This document shows, in pieces, positions 1 through 9,337 of a stretch of 64,000 nt of DNA (positions are counted from its first letter, which is position 1; each line of letters opens with the position of its first letter). Location: positions 744,001-808,000 of the forward strand of contig NZ_OY762905.1 of the NCBI RefSeq assembly GCF_963666525.1, written 5' to 3'. This DNA is from an uncultured Cohaesibacter sp. (GTDB taxonomy: Bacteria; Pseudomonadota; Alphaproteobacteria; Rhizobiales; Cohaesibacteraceae). The notes under the pieces were generated by a model, which was given only the letters and a program-made list of their open reading frames with translations, made no database searches and was not told the origin of the DNA. The position numbers were made by a program, and so were the translations under genes.

Positions 1-918
1 CCCACCTTGCACGACCTGATAGTCGCGGCGGGAAATACTATCAACCATCCACTTGCCGATCCCCGGCCAGGAAAAGATGGTCTCGGTGAGAATGGCCCCA
101 GCCATCAGCACACCGACCTGCAGGCCGATGGTCGTGACCACCGGAATGAGTGCGTTGCGCAAGGCATGCATGCCGACGATCCGCAGTTTGGAAAGCCCCT
201 TGGCCTGAGCCGTTCGCACATAATCCTCGCCAAGCACTTCCAGCATCGCAGACCGGGTCTGGCGCGCAATCACGGCCATCGGAATGGTCGCCAGCACGAT
301 GGAAGGCAGGATCAGATGGGAGATGGTGGACCCGAAGGCACCGCTCTGATCGGACAGCAGAGAATCGATCAACATGAAGCCGGTTACCGGTTCAAAGAAA
401 TACATCACCGAAATCCGGCCCGAAACCGGGGTCCACTGCAACCACCCCGAAAAAACGATGATAGCCAGAAGCGCCCACCAGAAGATAGGCATCGAATAGC
501 CGACAAGCGCACCGGTCATGACCGAATGGTCAAAGAACGAACCGCGCTTCACGGCGGCGATCACGCCTGCCGGGATGCCGACAAGAACGGCGATGATGAT
601 GGCCACGAAGGACAATTCAAGCGTTGCCGGAAACAGCGCGAAGAACTCGTCCCAGACCGGCCGCCGGGTCACCATCGACATGCCGAATTCGCCATGGAAC
701 AGCCCCATGAGATAATTCAGATACTGGATGATCACCGGCTGGTCGAAGCCGAAGGAATGCTGCAGTTCGGCATAGCGCTCGGCGGAAATCCCGCGTTCGC
801 CAGCAAGCAGCAGAATTGGGTCACCCGGCAAAAGCCGAATGAAGAAAAACGCAACTAGCGTCACGCCGATAAAGGTCGGAATAAGCATCCCAACTCGGCG
901 CATGATAAAACCAAACAT
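1..918 (-). CDS. dppB: dipeptide/oligopeptide ABC transporter permease, DppB type (3' end outside window)
   Basis: Inner-membrane permease of a peptide-type ABC importer. Translation of the minus strand from 918 runs 306 codons to the window edge without a stop. It opens with a typical DppB N-terminus (a Met-Arg-Arg then a hydrophobic first helix, then LLPGDP near residue 30). The EAA-type cytoplasmic loop is visible (EDYVRTAQAKGLS, then ALRNALIPV), followed by the conserved ETIFSWPGIGKW segment. The C-terminus lies outside the window. The start at 918 has only a weak Shine-Dalgarno sequence; the Met at 903 is an alternative. It lies 222 bases downstream of dppA on the same strand, past a terminator-like hairpin, so it is probably transcribed by read-through from dppA. 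Confidence 0.93.
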   Translation of the reverse strand, partial: MFGFIMRRVGMLIPTFIGVTLVAFFFIRLLPGDPILLLAGERGISAERYAELQHSFGFDQPVIIQYLNYLMGLFHGEFGMSMVTRRPVWDEFFALFPATLELSFVAIIIAVLVGIPAGVIAAVKRGSFFDHSVMTGALVGYSMPIFWWALLAIIVFSGWLQWTPVSGRISVMYFFEPVTGFMLIDSLLSDQSGAFGSTISHLILPSIVLATIPMAVIARQTRSAMLEVLGEDYVRTAQAKGLSKLRIVGMHALRNALIPVVTTIGLQVGVLMAGAILTETIFSWPGIGKWMVDSISRRDYQVVQGG

Positions 919-1095
919 AGATATTGCCAGCCCGGTTGAGAGAAGGTCTTGCGCCCTTCCCTGTCAGTGTAGCAGCCCTCTTGCACATCTCTTTTTCTGT
1001 ATTCGCACGAACAAAGTGCCGCGCTTTTCTGTCGAGAGGCAAGTCTTCAGGCCATCTTTTAGCGGAACAATCCCGAATATTCCATAGGCCTGATA

Positions 1096-1130
1096 CAAAA
1101 AGGGTGAAGGCGGGAATTCCCGCCTCCACC
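1096..1130 (-). terminator. intercistronic hairpin/attenuator between dppA and dppB
   Basis: An inverted repeat (1103-1130) has a perfect 18-base palindromic core at 1108-1125 and a GGTG/CACC extension with one mismatch. Read on the minus strand, it is followed by a TTTTT tract (1101-1097). This is an intrinsic terminator placed just after the dppA stop. It probably attenuates transcription, so that more binding protein than permease is made. Confidence 0.75.
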
Positions 1131-1140
1131 TGATACCGGA

Positions 1141-2733
1141 TTATTTGTCGATATCCACACCGTAGAAGATGTGGCCGCCAAACGGATCAATCTTGTAGTT
1201 CTTGACCTTGCTGCTGATCGGCATGAAGACAACCGAGTGAGCAATGGTAGCCCAAGGTGCTTCGCGCTTGAAGACAACCTGAGCCTCTTCATAGAGCTTG
1301 GTGCGTTCGGCAACGTCAGTGGTCTGCTTTGCCTTGACCAGCAGATCATTGAATTCCTTGTTGCACCATTTTGCACGGTTCGCACCGGACTCGACGGCAT
1401 CACAGCCAAGCAGGACATACATGAAGTTGTCCGGGTCGCCGTTGTCACCGGTCCAGCCGAGCAGCACGGTATCGTGTTCGCCAGCGGAAGAGCGCTTCAG
1501 ATATTCGCCCCACTCGTAGGAAACGATCTCGGCATCCACACCGATAGCCTTCCAGTCAGCCTGGATCAGTTCGGCCATGCGACGTGCGTTCGGGTTGTAA
1601 GGACGCTGAACAGGCATTGCCCAGATGTTGGTCTTCATGTCGGTGACGCCAGCTTCGGCAAGCAGCTTCTTGGCGGCTTCCGGATCGTAGGCATCGTCAA
1701 CGACCTTGTCGTTGTAGGACCACATGGTCGGCGGGATCGGGTTCTTGGCAACCTGACCGGCGCCCTGGAAGACTGCGTCCAGAATGGCCTGCTTGTTGAT
1801 GGCCATGTTCAGGGCCTTGCGAACGCGCACGTCCTTGAACTTGTCTTTCTGGTTGTTGTAGGCCAGATAGCCAACGTTCAGACCAGCCTGTTCCATCATG
1901 TTGATATTCGGATCGGCCTTCATGGATTCGATGTCAGCCGGGTTCGGATAAGGCATGACGTCGCATTCGCCAGCTTTCAGCTTCTGGTAACGGACAGAGG
2001 CATCAGGCGTGATGGCAAAGATCAGATCGTCGATGGCAGCCTTGCCACCCCAGTAGTCGGCGAAAGCCTTGTAGCGGATGACGGCATCTTTCTGGTAGGC
2101 GACGAGCTGGAAAGGACCAGTGCCGACCGGATTCTGGTCGAGCATGTCGAGATTGCCGGCCTTTTCAACCTGGGCGGCATATTCGGCAGATGCAATGGAA
2201 GCGAAGTCCATGGCCATGTTGGCGATGAATGGCGCTTCAACCTGGCTCAGAACGAACTTGACGGTATAATCGTCTTCCTTGACGATATCCTTGATCAGGC
2301 TGTCCATGGACATGCCGCCGAAATATTCGTAGGTGCCGCCGGAAACCTTGTTGAACGGATGGTTCGGATCTTTCTGACGCATGAAGGAGAAGATCACGTC
2401 ATCGGCGTTGAAATCGCGGCTCGGAGTAAAATCTTTGGTCGTGTGGAATTTCACGCCCTTGCGCAGATGGAAGGTATATTCCAGACCATCTTCGGATACA
2501 TCCCAGCTTTCTGCCAGTCCAGGAACAACATTCGTGCTACCACGTTCAAACTCGACGAGTTTGTTGTAGATGGTGTGGGAAGACGCGTCAAAGGTCGTAC
2601 CGGCCGTGTAGAGTGCCGGAGTAAAGCCTTCCGGGCTACCTTCGGAGCAGTAAACCAGTGTCTTCGCCTGAGCTGTCGTAGACAACACGGCCGCAAGAGC
2701 GGTGGCAGCCAAAGCCTTGGTAAGCAGCTTCAT
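1141..2733 (-). CDS. dppA: peptide ABC transporter periplasmic substrate-binding protein, DppA type
   Basis: Periplasmic binding protein of solute-binding family 5 (dipeptides, oligopeptides or related cargo), 530 aa. The start at 2733 gives a clean signal peptide (MKLLTKALAATALAA, cleavage after AQA) and is preceded by GAGAGG. The mature protein begins KTLVYCSEGSPEGF and has the family landmarks: GLAESW..DGLEYTFHLRKGVKFH near residues 75-100, FSFMRQKDPNHPF, and the DPNPVGTGPF-type segment. Six Cys residues in the mature protein suggest disulfides, common in DppA-like proteins of this group. It is the first gene of a leftward dpp operon, with dppB next. The exact ligand cannot be read from sequence; dipeptide or haem/peptide roles are family knowledge. 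Confidence 0.93.
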   Translation of the reverse strand: MKLLTKALAATALAAVLSTTAQAKTLVYCSEGSPEGFTPALYTAGTTFDASSHTIYNKLVEFERGSTNVVPGLAESWDVSEDGLEYTFHLRKGVKFHTTKDFTPSRDFNADDVIFSFMRQKDPNHPFNKVSGGTYEYFGGMSMDSLIKDIVKEDDYTVKFVLSQVEAPFIANMAMDFASIASAEYAAQVEKAGNLDMLDQNPVGTGPFQLVAYQKDAVIRYKAFADYWGGKAAIDDLIFAITPDASVRYQKLKAGECDVMPYPNPADIESMKADPNINMMEQAGLNVGYLAYNNQKDKFKDVRVRKALNMAINKQAILDAVFQGAGQVAKNPIPPTMWSYNDKVVDDAYDPEAAKKLLAEAGVTDMKTNIWAMPVQRPYNPNARRMAELIQADWKAIGVDAEIVSYEWGEYLKRSSAGEHDTVLLGWTGDNGDPDNFMYVLLGCDAVESGANRAKWCNKEFNDLLVKAKQTTDVAERTKLYEEAQVVFKREAPWATIAHSVVFMPISSKVKNYKIDPFGGHIFYGVDIDK

Positions 2734-3066
2734 TGTTTGAATCCCTCTCAAAATTTTTTCATTAATAGGTGCTGGCAAAAAGAAGTGTGTCTCGTCAATC
2801 GACGGACACATCTCATCTGGCCTGACGTCTGCAGAGCCGGTCAGGAGCCCCCCTGTGGCTGCAGCAAACAGCACGCGCAAAAGTCGAATACAAACTGAAG
2901 AGAAAAGCAATCACTTATTGAAAATTATTCACCTCATTTAGAACAAAATAATCAAATTGGCGTGAAATACAGAAATAAATTTTCCAGAGCTGGTGGCGGG
3001 CTCTGTAATTTTGATAATTGATGAACTTAATAATTGTAATTTTTGCCAAGATACTTGACAGCCAGG
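2734..3066 (-). promoter_or_regulatory. long AT-rich leader/promoter region of the dpp operon
   Basis: This 333-base stretch lies between the dppA start and the end of the NUDIX gene. The part from about 2905 to 3060 is strongly AT-rich and must carry the dppA promoter. I do not see a convincing -35/-10 pair. The stretch next to dppA (2760-2900) is GC-normal, giving a long untranslated leader. No gene is supported here. Confidence 0.4.
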
Positions 3067-3657
3067 TCACATTTCAGATGTAGCACTGATGCGCGATAGC
3101 AAAAACTGTGAAAGCATAAGAAGCCGTGGGCAGCGAATGGTGCCCTGCCCCAGCCAATTCTTCAGATCATCAACGGATACCTCAACAACTTCAATATCTT
3201 CGTCTTCATCCTGCTGACGATCTTCCGGATGCTGCTGACCGGACTGATAGCTTGCCAGAAACAGGTTGGCCTTTTCCACCATCTGCGAGGGGTTGATGAA
3301 AACCTGCGCCACCTGTTCCAGTGTGCCAAGCGTCACCCCAAGCTCCTCGGCGGCCTCCCGCCGACAGGCTTCCTCGACCGACCCGTCAGATGCCTCGATC
3401 CCGCCTGCGCAGGCCTCCAGGATCATGCCCTTGTCGCGCAGAAAGATCGCCGTCCGCATCTGTCTGACCAGCAATACCGTCCGCGTCTCTGCATCATAGG
3501 GAAGCACGGCAATCGAATCCCGGTCCGACCAGACCGGTTCGGAAATGACGTGTTCGCGCCCGTCACCATGCACCGTGCGCACCGTCGCCTGATCAATGGT
3601 CCCCTTGTCGAGGATGAAAATGGTTTCTCGCGCAAGCAATTCGTGGCGATCAGACAT
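3067..3657 (-). CDS. NUDIX hydrolase, NudK/ADP-ribose pyrophosphatase-like
   Basis: Hydrolase of nucleoside-diphosphate-linked substrates, 196 aa. The start at 3657 is preceded by GGAG seven bases upstream. The Nudix box is visible around residues 110-135 (EACAGGIEA, then REAAEELG with the metal-binding Glu pair). The EACAG motif and overall layout resemble E. coli NudK (GDP-mannose hydrolase) more than NudF. The usual Glu six residues after the Nudix Gly is a Gly here, although the catalytic REXXEE core is intact. A very acidic stretch follows (about residues 155-170). It lies 70 bases downstream of cutA on the same strand, probably co-transcribed. The substrate is inference. Confidence 0.85.
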   Translation of the reverse strand: MSDRHELLARETIFILDKGTIDQATVRTVHGDGREHVISEPVWSDRDSIAVLPYDAETRTVLLVRQMRTAIFLRDKGMILEACAGGIEASDGSVEEACRREAAEELGVTLGTLEQVAQVFINPSQMVEKANLFLASYQSGQQHPEDRQQDEDEDIEVVEVSVDDLKNWLGQGTIRCPRLLMLSQFLLSRISATSEM

Positions 3658-3727
3658 GCAGTTCTCCAATTCGTCCGTTCCTGACAATAAACAATGGCAA
3701 AGGTCATGCACCCGCTGGCGCAATCTT

Positions 3728-4090
3728 TCAAGGCAAAGGATCCCGCAGGGTATCCTCATCACCTGTTGGCATGGTCTCCGCCCGAACCCAGTTCATGAAA
3801 CCGGGCAGTCCCTCTGTCACCGGCAAGGCGACCAGCGCCGGCTCCTCATAGGGGTGCAGCGACCGATATAGTCGCGCCACTTCATCCCAGACGCCGCGTC
3901 GGCTCTTGGCGATCAGAACAACCTCGCTGCATTCCTCCATCTGACCCTGCCATTGAAAGAGCGCCGTCATTCCTGTTAGGATGTTGACGCAGGCAACCAG
4001 TTTCGCCTCAAGCAGGGAACGGCCAATGGCGCGCGCCGTTTCACCATCGGGACAAGTTCCATACAACAACAAGATTTCATCATTTTTCAT
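3728..4090 (-). CDS. cutA: CutA family divalent-cation tolerance protein
   Basis: Small trimeric signalling-type fold, 120 aa. The conserved core is readable: LLLYGTCPDGETARAIGRSL, then LVACVNI, the WQGQMEE..E strand, and LHPYEEPALVALPV near residue 90. The start chosen at 4090 (Met-Lys-Asn-Asp) has GGGG about nine bases upstream; Met at 4099 and 4123 are alternatives in the same frame. CutA proteins are linked to copper tolerance in E. coli, but their biochemical role is not settled. It is followed by the NUDIX gene. Confidence 0.9.
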   Translation of the reverse strand: MKNDEILLLYGTCPDGETARAIGRSLLEAKLVACVNILTGMTALFQWQGQMEECSEVVLIAKSRRGVWDEVARLYRSLHPYEEPALVALPVTEGLPGFMNWVRAETMPTGDEDTLRDPLP

Positions 4091-4296
4091 GTTTGCCATC
4101 CCCCTCTCGTCATTGGAAATCATCTACATTCGTGCTACTCCACTAAAGCATAATGTGTCCAATACTACGGGAAGTGGACAAAGAATATAGAAATCGACAG
4201 CCCTGACCGATGCTCCGGCAGAGGATCCAGGCCAGCAATTTTGATCCCGCAGCTGTCGGGACGCCGCACAGGCGGCGAACAAAACGGACAGAGCAA

Positions 4297-5070
4297 ATGT
4301 CACGGCCCTTTCAGAAAATTGCCTTCATTTCCAGCGGAACCGAAGAGTCGCTGGAGGCGAAAGAACGGCTGACCCACATTTACGGCTCCGTCCCTTCCGA
4401 TCAGGCTGATGTCATTGTTGCCCTCGGCGGAGACGGCCTGATGCTGCAGACCCTGCACGGCAACATGAACAGCCAGATCCCCATCTACGGCATGAATTGC
4501 GGCTCGATCGGCTTTCTGATGAACGAGTATTCCGAAGACGGGCTGCTGGATCGGCTCGACAATTCCGAGATCTCCGAGATCCGACCGCTCATCATGCGCG
4601 CCCTGACAGCGGACGGCACCGTGCACGAAGGCATGGCCATCAACGAGATTTCCGTGTTCCGGCAAACCGCCCAGGCAGCCAAGATGGAAATCCGCATCGA
4701 CGGCAAGGTCCGCATGGAAGAGCTGATCTGCGATGGCGCCCTGGTGGCAACCCCGGTCGGCAGCACCGCCTATAATCTGTCCGTGCACGGGCCGATCCTG
4801 CCCATCGATTCGCCGCTTCTGGCTCTTACGCCCATCAGCCCTTTCCGTCCTCGCCACTGGCGCGGCGCACTTTTGCCCAACACCGCAAAGGTCAAGCTGA
4901 TCGTCAAGGAGCCGAAGAAGCGCCCGCTGAGTGCGGTTGCCGACCACGCGGAAATCCGTTCGGTGCTTGAAGTCGAGATCACCGAGAGCCGCGAGAAATC
5001 CTGCAAGATCATGTTCGACCCGGAACATGGCTGGGCCGAACGCATCCTGACCGAACAGTTCCGTTACTGA
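4297..5070 (+). CDS. nadK: NAD kinase
   Basis: Phosphorylates NAD to NADP in the cytoplasm, 257 aa, the usual size for alphaproteobacterial NAD kinases. The GGDG motif ([14 protein letters not shown]) is near residue 45, NEISVFR near 115, and the conserved substrate-binding segment [16 protein letters not shown] near residues 150-165, followed by LTPISPF. The frame is open further upstream, but the start at 4297 matches the short N-terminus of homologues ([13 protein letters not shown]). It is a monocistronic-looking gene, divergent from cutA. Confidence 0.95.
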   Translation: MSRPFQKIAFISSGTEESLEAKERLTHIYGSVPSDQADVIVALGGDGLMLQTLHGNMNSQIPIYGMNCGSIGFLMNEYSEDGLLDRLDNSEISEIRPLIMRALTADGTVHEGMAINEISVFRQTAQAAKMEIRIDGKVRMEELICDGALVATPVGSTAYNLSVHGPILPIDSPLLALTPISPFRPRHWRGALLPNTAKVKLIVKEPKKRPLSAVADHAEIRSVLEVEITESREKSCKIMFDPEHGWAERILTEQFRY

Positions 5071-5327
5071 TCGCAAACCTGTCACGCCCTGCCCTTGCAC
5101 CCTTAAATCGCTACAGATCAAGACTTTGCTCTGCGCTGGCGCAAAGCAAACGGCAGTGACATTGCAGCGTCATGGAAAAATCTCGCGCAATGCCCCTTCC
5201 GTCCCGAAGCCGCCGCTTTTTGAAGGAAATCCTTCATTAACTGTCTATCGTTATAGTAAACGCGATTTTCTCCGCCTTCGCACAAGCGCGTGAAAAATCA
5301 GAGAAACGACGGACAGGGCCTAACAAG

Positions 5328-5846
5328 ATGATCAAGGTTGACCTCTCACAATTGCGTTTTCTGATTGTGGAAGACAACGCCCATATGCGACGTGTCGTGC
5401 GCACGCTCATCAACAGCTTCGGAGCAAGAGAGATAACCGAGGCAGAAGATGGTGCGTCCGGTCTTGAGATGTTTCAGACCAACTCGCCCGATATCGTGAT
5501 CACTGACTGGTTCATGCCTATCTTCTCGGGCATCGACTTGACGCGCATGATGCGCCACCCTGAAACATCGGCCAATCCGACGGTTCCGATTATCATGTTG
5601 ACAGGACATTCGGAAAAAAGAAAAGTGATGGAAGCACGCGATGCCGGCGTGACGGAATTTCTCTGCAAACCAATTTCCGCCAATGCCCTGTATGCCCGTG
5701 TTGCAAACTGTGTTGTCAACCCGCGTTACTTTGTGAAAGCGGGAGGGTTTTACGGACCTGATCGCAGGCGTTTTTCGAACCCTTCCTACAAGGGAGCTGA
5801 ACGCCGCGCATCCGAAGCTTCTCCTGCCCAAAAATTGGCGGGTTGA
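5328..5846 (+). CDS. single-domain response regulator
   Basis: CheY-like receiver protein, 172 aa. The acidic pocket is at E15/D16, the phospho-acceptor D60 (ITDWFMP), the switch Thr at T92 (MLTGHS) and the conserved Lys at K114 (CKPIS). The receiver fills residues 8-125. The remaining 45 residues are a basic tail with Tyr-Gly-Pro-Asp-Arg-Arg-Arg and no recognised output domain. The next gene, 55 bases on, encodes a histidine phosphotransfer protein, so the two are probably partners in one phosphorelay. No histidine kinase is adjacent. Confidence 0.92.
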   Translation: MIKVDLSQLRFLIVEDNAHMRRVVRTLINSFGAREITEAEDGASGLEMFQTNSPDIVITDWFMPIFSGIDLTRMMRHPETSANPTVPIIMLTGHSEKRKVMEARDAGVTEFLCKPISANALYARVANCVVNPRYFVKAGGFYGPDRRRFSNPSYKGAERRASEASPAQKLAG

Positions 5847-5901
5847 GCGTTTATACTCCTTTGTAATCCGACAAGAGACCTGAACCTGAAGGACCAATCC
5901 T

Positions 5902-6411
5902 ATGGCCGACTATGAGATCATCAAGCCCAAAGTCGACTTGAGAAAGAAGATCAAGATTCTGCCGAACAGCAGTGGCTTTGACCCTGTTGCCAAGGCTGAA
6001 CAGGCCATGGAACGGCTGTCCCTCAATTTTGGCAACTGGATGCGCGACGAAATTGCCAAGCTCCAATTCTCCTGGGAACAGGCCGAGAAGGCCGGTCTGT
6101 CAGAAGAGAATCTGGACAAACTCTTTCGCTCCTGTCACGACATCAAGGGGCAGGCCCACACCATGGGCTTTCCGCTGGCAGGCCTGATTGCCGGTTCAAT
6201 GTGCGACCTGATCGAGAACATCCCGAGCCCGGAAAAGTTGCCCGTCGAGCTGCTGCGCAAGCATGTTCAGGCCATCACCGCCGTGGTCAAGGAAGATGCG
6301 CGCGAAGAGGACAATGCCATCGGCAAGCAGCTCGCCGAGAAGCTGAGCGTGCTGGCAGCAGACTACATTGCCCAGAACACGGAAACGGACCCATCGAAAA
6401 ACGAAGGCTGA
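5902..6411 (+). CDS. histidine phosphotransfer (Hpt) domain protein
   Basis: Helical phosphotransfer protein, 169 aa, expected to shuttle phosphate between a hybrid kinase and a response regulator. The phospho-accepting His is H79 in CHDIKGQAHTMGF, the classical HxxKG Hpt motif. The N-terminal 30 residues are basic and the C-terminus is acidic and helical. GAAGGA sits eight bases before the start. It directly follows the single-domain response regulator on the same strand, which suggests the pair forms the downstream half of a relay with a kinase encoded elsewhere. Confidence 0.88.
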   Translation: MADYEIIKPKVDLRKKIKILPNSSGFDPVAKAEQAMERLSLNFGNWMRDEIAKLQFSWEQAEKAGLSEENLDKLFRSCHDIKGQAHTMGFPLAGLIAGSMCDLIENIPSPEKLPVELLRKHVQAITAVVKEDAREEDNAIGKQLAEKLSVLAADYIAQNTETDPSKNEG

Positions 6412-6566
6412 CCATCCCGCCGGATCGGCCAGCCCTTGCTTGATACCAGCATCTTTTGTCAGACCAAAAGATGCGCACCCTGCCCACGTTCAATCGCTTT
6501 GGCAGGCTTTCCTTCTTTCCTCCAGCATCGATTTTGCGCCTTGAAGGAACCGTACCGGGAGCGTGC

Positions 6567-7721
6567 TCAGGCAGCGGAAATCTGCTTGTAGCGAGCCGTC
6601 AGCGCTCGCGCCTCGTCTCGGGCTATCTGGGTCGCAAAGCGCCGCAGCAGGGCCAGAAGATCATCAAGTTCATCCTCGGCATAGTCGTTGTAATCGCTCA
6701 GAATGCGCTCGACCATCGCCCGCCCGAAGCGGCTCGTCGTGGTATCGCTATCCATGCTGCCTTGCAGTTGGCGATAGGAATCCAGTGCCGACAGAATGAC
6801 CGGAGCAACCCGCTCGGAAATTCCGGCCTTCTTGCACAGTGTCACCACCAGCGCCTCCGACGGATCTGCAACGCATGCCCGTATCCGCTTCTCGCTGATG
6901 TCGGTCAGACTGACCAGCGCCTTGACGAACATCTCGACGTTGCCCATGCAAAGGGCCCGGATCAGCAGATCGGCCGTCAGCTGGCCAGACAGCCTCAGAT
7001 GTTCCACCAGAGCCTCCAGCTCGTCGCCATGCGCACAACAGGACGCGAGGTCGATGGTTGCCTTGTCACAGGCATCCTTGACGAGGGACGTGCGCCGTTC
7101 GGAACTGACGAAGGACTGCACCAGATTCAGTTGCTGCAAGGCATCACCGAGCTGCACGATCAACATCTGGCGAATATCGATCGGAAGGCCGTCAAGCGAC
7201 AGCAGCATGTTGCGCACGGCGGGCTTCTGACCAAACCGTTCGGCAAGGCGACGCAAGCTGAAAACGGCAATCTGAGCACCGGGGTTTTCCAGCATCACAC
7301 AACAGGCATCGGCTTCGGCAACCTCGGACATGGCAGCACACAGTGCCGGGCTGACCGAAGGGCGCGATGCGACGGCACACTGGATGGCAAGGCCACGATC
7401 AGCCACCAGATCCACCAGCTCCGAATCGAGCAGAACAGGAGAACAGGCAATGACGGGCATGGCGACGCTGTCGATATCCTGCACCAGAGACAGGACAACC
7501 TGACGGGGAGCATAGGGAGACTGCCGGAGAGCCTGCGCCAGCGCTTCCCTTACCACGGGAGCCGGATCGTCAAGGAGAATGGTCAAAGCCGTTTCAGCCG
7601 CCGCCTTTTCGTCTTTATCAAGCGGTGAATAGAGGTAGGCCCGCGCAAGGGCGCTCGTCGCTTCAGCGCGACGATCAACAGGCGCGGTCTCTATCCAGGA
7701 GAGAAACTTCGCTACGATCAT
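6567..7721 (-). CDS. DUF2336 family protein
   Basis: All-helical cytoplasmic protein of 384 aa with the DUF2336 pattern: HEAT-like helical repeats such as SALARAYLYSPLDKDEK, ILLDDPAPVVREALAQAL and ALAQRF-type helices. Function is unknown for the family, which is largely restricted to Alphaproteobacteria. The start at 7721 (Met-Ile-Val-Ala-Lys) is favoured over the Met seven codons upstream because GGACGAG lies just before it. It is convergent with the Hpt gene and downstream of the lytic transglycosylase on the same strand. Confidence 0.8.
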   Translation of the reverse strand: MIVAKFLSWIETAPVDRRAEATSALARAYLYSPLDKDEKAAAETALTILLDDPAPVVREALAQALRQSPYAPRQVVLSLVQDIDSVAMPVIACSPVLLDSELVDLVADRGLAIQCAVASRPSVSPALCAAMSEVAEADACCVMLENPGAQIAVFSLRRLAERFGQKPAVRNMLLSLDGLPIDIRQMLIVQLGDALQQLNLVQSFVSSERRTSLVKDACDKATIDLASCCAHGDELEALVEHLRLSGQLTADLLIRALCMGNVEMFVKALVSLTDISEKRIRACVADPSEALVVTLCKKAGISERVAPVILSALDSYRQLQGSMDSDTTTSRFGRAMVERILSDYNDYAEDELDDLLALLRRFATQIARDEARALTARYKQISAA

Positions 7722-7907
7722 TACAACTCGTCCCCGCTCCATCAGGCCACTTCTAGAGCGGTCCTTTCAGAGCCAAAACATGCACTACAAAAACGGGAGC
7801 AACAGCCCCCATACGCTTGCAGTCATTCTGGACCAGCAACTGTTAACGATCGGTTCACCATAAATGGAAAAGTGGTTGAGGGACTGCGTCAAGGCCGTTG
7901 GACAGGG

Positions 7908-9215
7908 TCAGCTCTTGTCACGCGAGTTGAAGACGTCGCCATTGAGAAAGGAACTGAGATCCATGGCACCTGCCCGCTTGATTGCAGAAGCCGGGGGCCG
8001 CTCGGTACGGGTCAGGTCCAACGGAACGCTGGTCGCTGTTGTTGCCGAGGCTATAGAGGCCCGAGACCCTGACGACTGTGTGTCCTGAGCCTTGATTTGC
8101 GGCTTGTCCTGCGGCATGGCGCCGTTGAGACTGTTAACATAGACATCCGCCGTTGTCGGCTTGCGCCGCGGCAATGGCATGTCGGAAGCAGAAGCATCAC
8201 TTGCGGCAACGGCTGTCGCCTCATCACCGCCCTGACTGACATAACGACTGGCCAGCACGCCGCCATCCGATTCATTGACCGCTCTCTCTCCGTCATCCCC
8301 TGTCGCATAACGCGACGCGCGCGCAACGGCAGACACGGAACTTTCGGGCATATAGCTCAGACCATAGCGGGAGGGCAGCGCTCGCTGCAACGGTTGGGAG
8401 AAGAAGGACTCAAGGGATTCCTGACTGTCGCTGATCACAGGCGTGCTCGCCTGAGCCTGCTGCAGCTGCACCACATGTTGCGTCTGCATGGTCGGCGTTT
8501 CCGGACTACGCGTCAGTTGCACCTGCCGGGTTGATTCCTTGGCACTGAACAGATTGCCCAAACCAAGCATATCCAGCAGCCCCTTCTTCTTCGTGGAAGC
8601 GGGTTCGGAGGATGCGGTGGAAACCAGATTGTCATAGACCTCGGATACGCTTCTGGCGTTGCCCTGCCGATCATAGAAGATATTGCGATTGGCCTCGGCC
8701 TGTGCGGGAAACACGGCCGCAGCTGTCGTATCCGGAGCTTTCTCGGCGAGAGTGATCAGCTTGCCGCTGCCCTGTGCTCCAAGGAAATGCGCTGCGTATA
8801 ACTCACCCTGCGACGGTGTCCGGTTGAGCTGTTCGCTCAGTTGCTCACGATTGCTCTGGGCATAGGCCCCAGCCATCAGGGCGGCGACCTTGGGGTCGTT
8901 ACGCATATCCAGAATCTGCTGCCGCATTTCCGGATCCCGAACATAATATCTGTCACCGGACTGGGAGATCTGAGAAGCCACATTGCCAAGGCCAAGTTCG
9001 GGGCCGGACTGCTTCATGGTCTCAAGCCACGTTTGCTCGACAAACTGGAACAGGCCGGAAGCGGAAGACGTTGGTGCCTTGGCCGAGGCATTGAAGTTGC
9101 TCTCGCGCTTGGCCGTGTTCAGAAGAAACTCGAAGTCAGTACCGGTCGTCCGGCTCGCCTCTTCAAAGGCTGCCTGAAATCTGATCGAGTTGTTGAACGA
9201 AACAGAGCTGGCCAA
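7908..9215 (-). CDS. lytic transglycosylase domain protein
   Basis: Putative peptidoglycan-cleaving enzyme, 435 aa with the start chosen here. The catalytic Glu lies in TAKRESNFN (E38), followed by the family signature SSASGLFQFVEQTWLE and a later AAHFLGAQGSGKLI segment. The SLT-like domain fills about residues 1-185. The rest is a long low-complexity Ser/Ala/Thr/Gln-rich tail. No classical signal peptide is visible, as in flagellum- or secretion-associated lytic transglycosylases. A TTG at 9215 has GGAG six bases upstream and is preferred; a GTG at 9299 is possible but has no ribosome site and abuts a CtrA-like box. Two CtrA-like boxes lie 89-137 bases upstream. Confidence 0.82.
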   Translation of the reverse strand: MASSVSFNNSIRFQAAFEEASRTTGTDFEFLLNTAKRESNFNASAKAPTSSASGLFQFVEQTWLETMKQSGPELGLGNVASQISQSGDRYYVRDPEMRQQILDMRNDPKVAALMAGAYAQSNREQLSEQLNRTPSQGELYAAHFLGAQGSGKLITLAEKAPDTTAAAVFPAQAEANRNIFYDRQGNARSVSEVYDNLVSTASSEPASTKKKGLLDMLGLGNLFSAKESTRQVQLTRSPETPTMQTQHVVQLQQAQASTPVISDSQESLESFFSQPLQRALPSRYGLSYMPESSVSAVARASRYATGDDGERAVNESDGGVLASRYVSQGGDEATAVAASDASASDMPLPRRKPTTADVYVNSLNGAMPQDKPQIKAQDTQSSGSRASIASATTATSVPLDLTRTERPPASAIKRAGAMDLSSFLNGDVFNSRDKS

Positions 9216-9303
9216 GGGGTTCTCCAAGAAAGCGTTTAACGTGCCCAGATTGCATTTGTTCGCGATTGCATGCACCGCACCGGATTTGTACAGACTCACA
9301 CCG

Positions 9304-9318
9304 TTAAAACTTGATTAA
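9304..9318. promoter_or_regulatory. CtrA-like binding box 1
   Basis: Perfect match to the CtrA consensus TTAA-N7-TTAA (TTAA at 9304-9307 and 9315-9318, the second extended to TTAACC). It lies upstream of the lytic transglycosylase gene. CtrA is the alphaproteobacterial master cell-cycle and flagellar regulator; binding here is inferred from sequence only. Confidence 0.55.
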
Positions 9319-9337
9319 CCATTGTTTTCCGAAATAG

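Noticed and set aside
1171-2898. Long plus-strand open frame over dppA
   Set aside because: It mirrors the dppA reading frame and has no recognisable domain.
7843-7857. Third CtrA-like box (TTAA-N7-TTCA) near the DUF2336 gene
   Set aside because: One mismatch in eight and a position inside a short spacer; not better than chance on its own.
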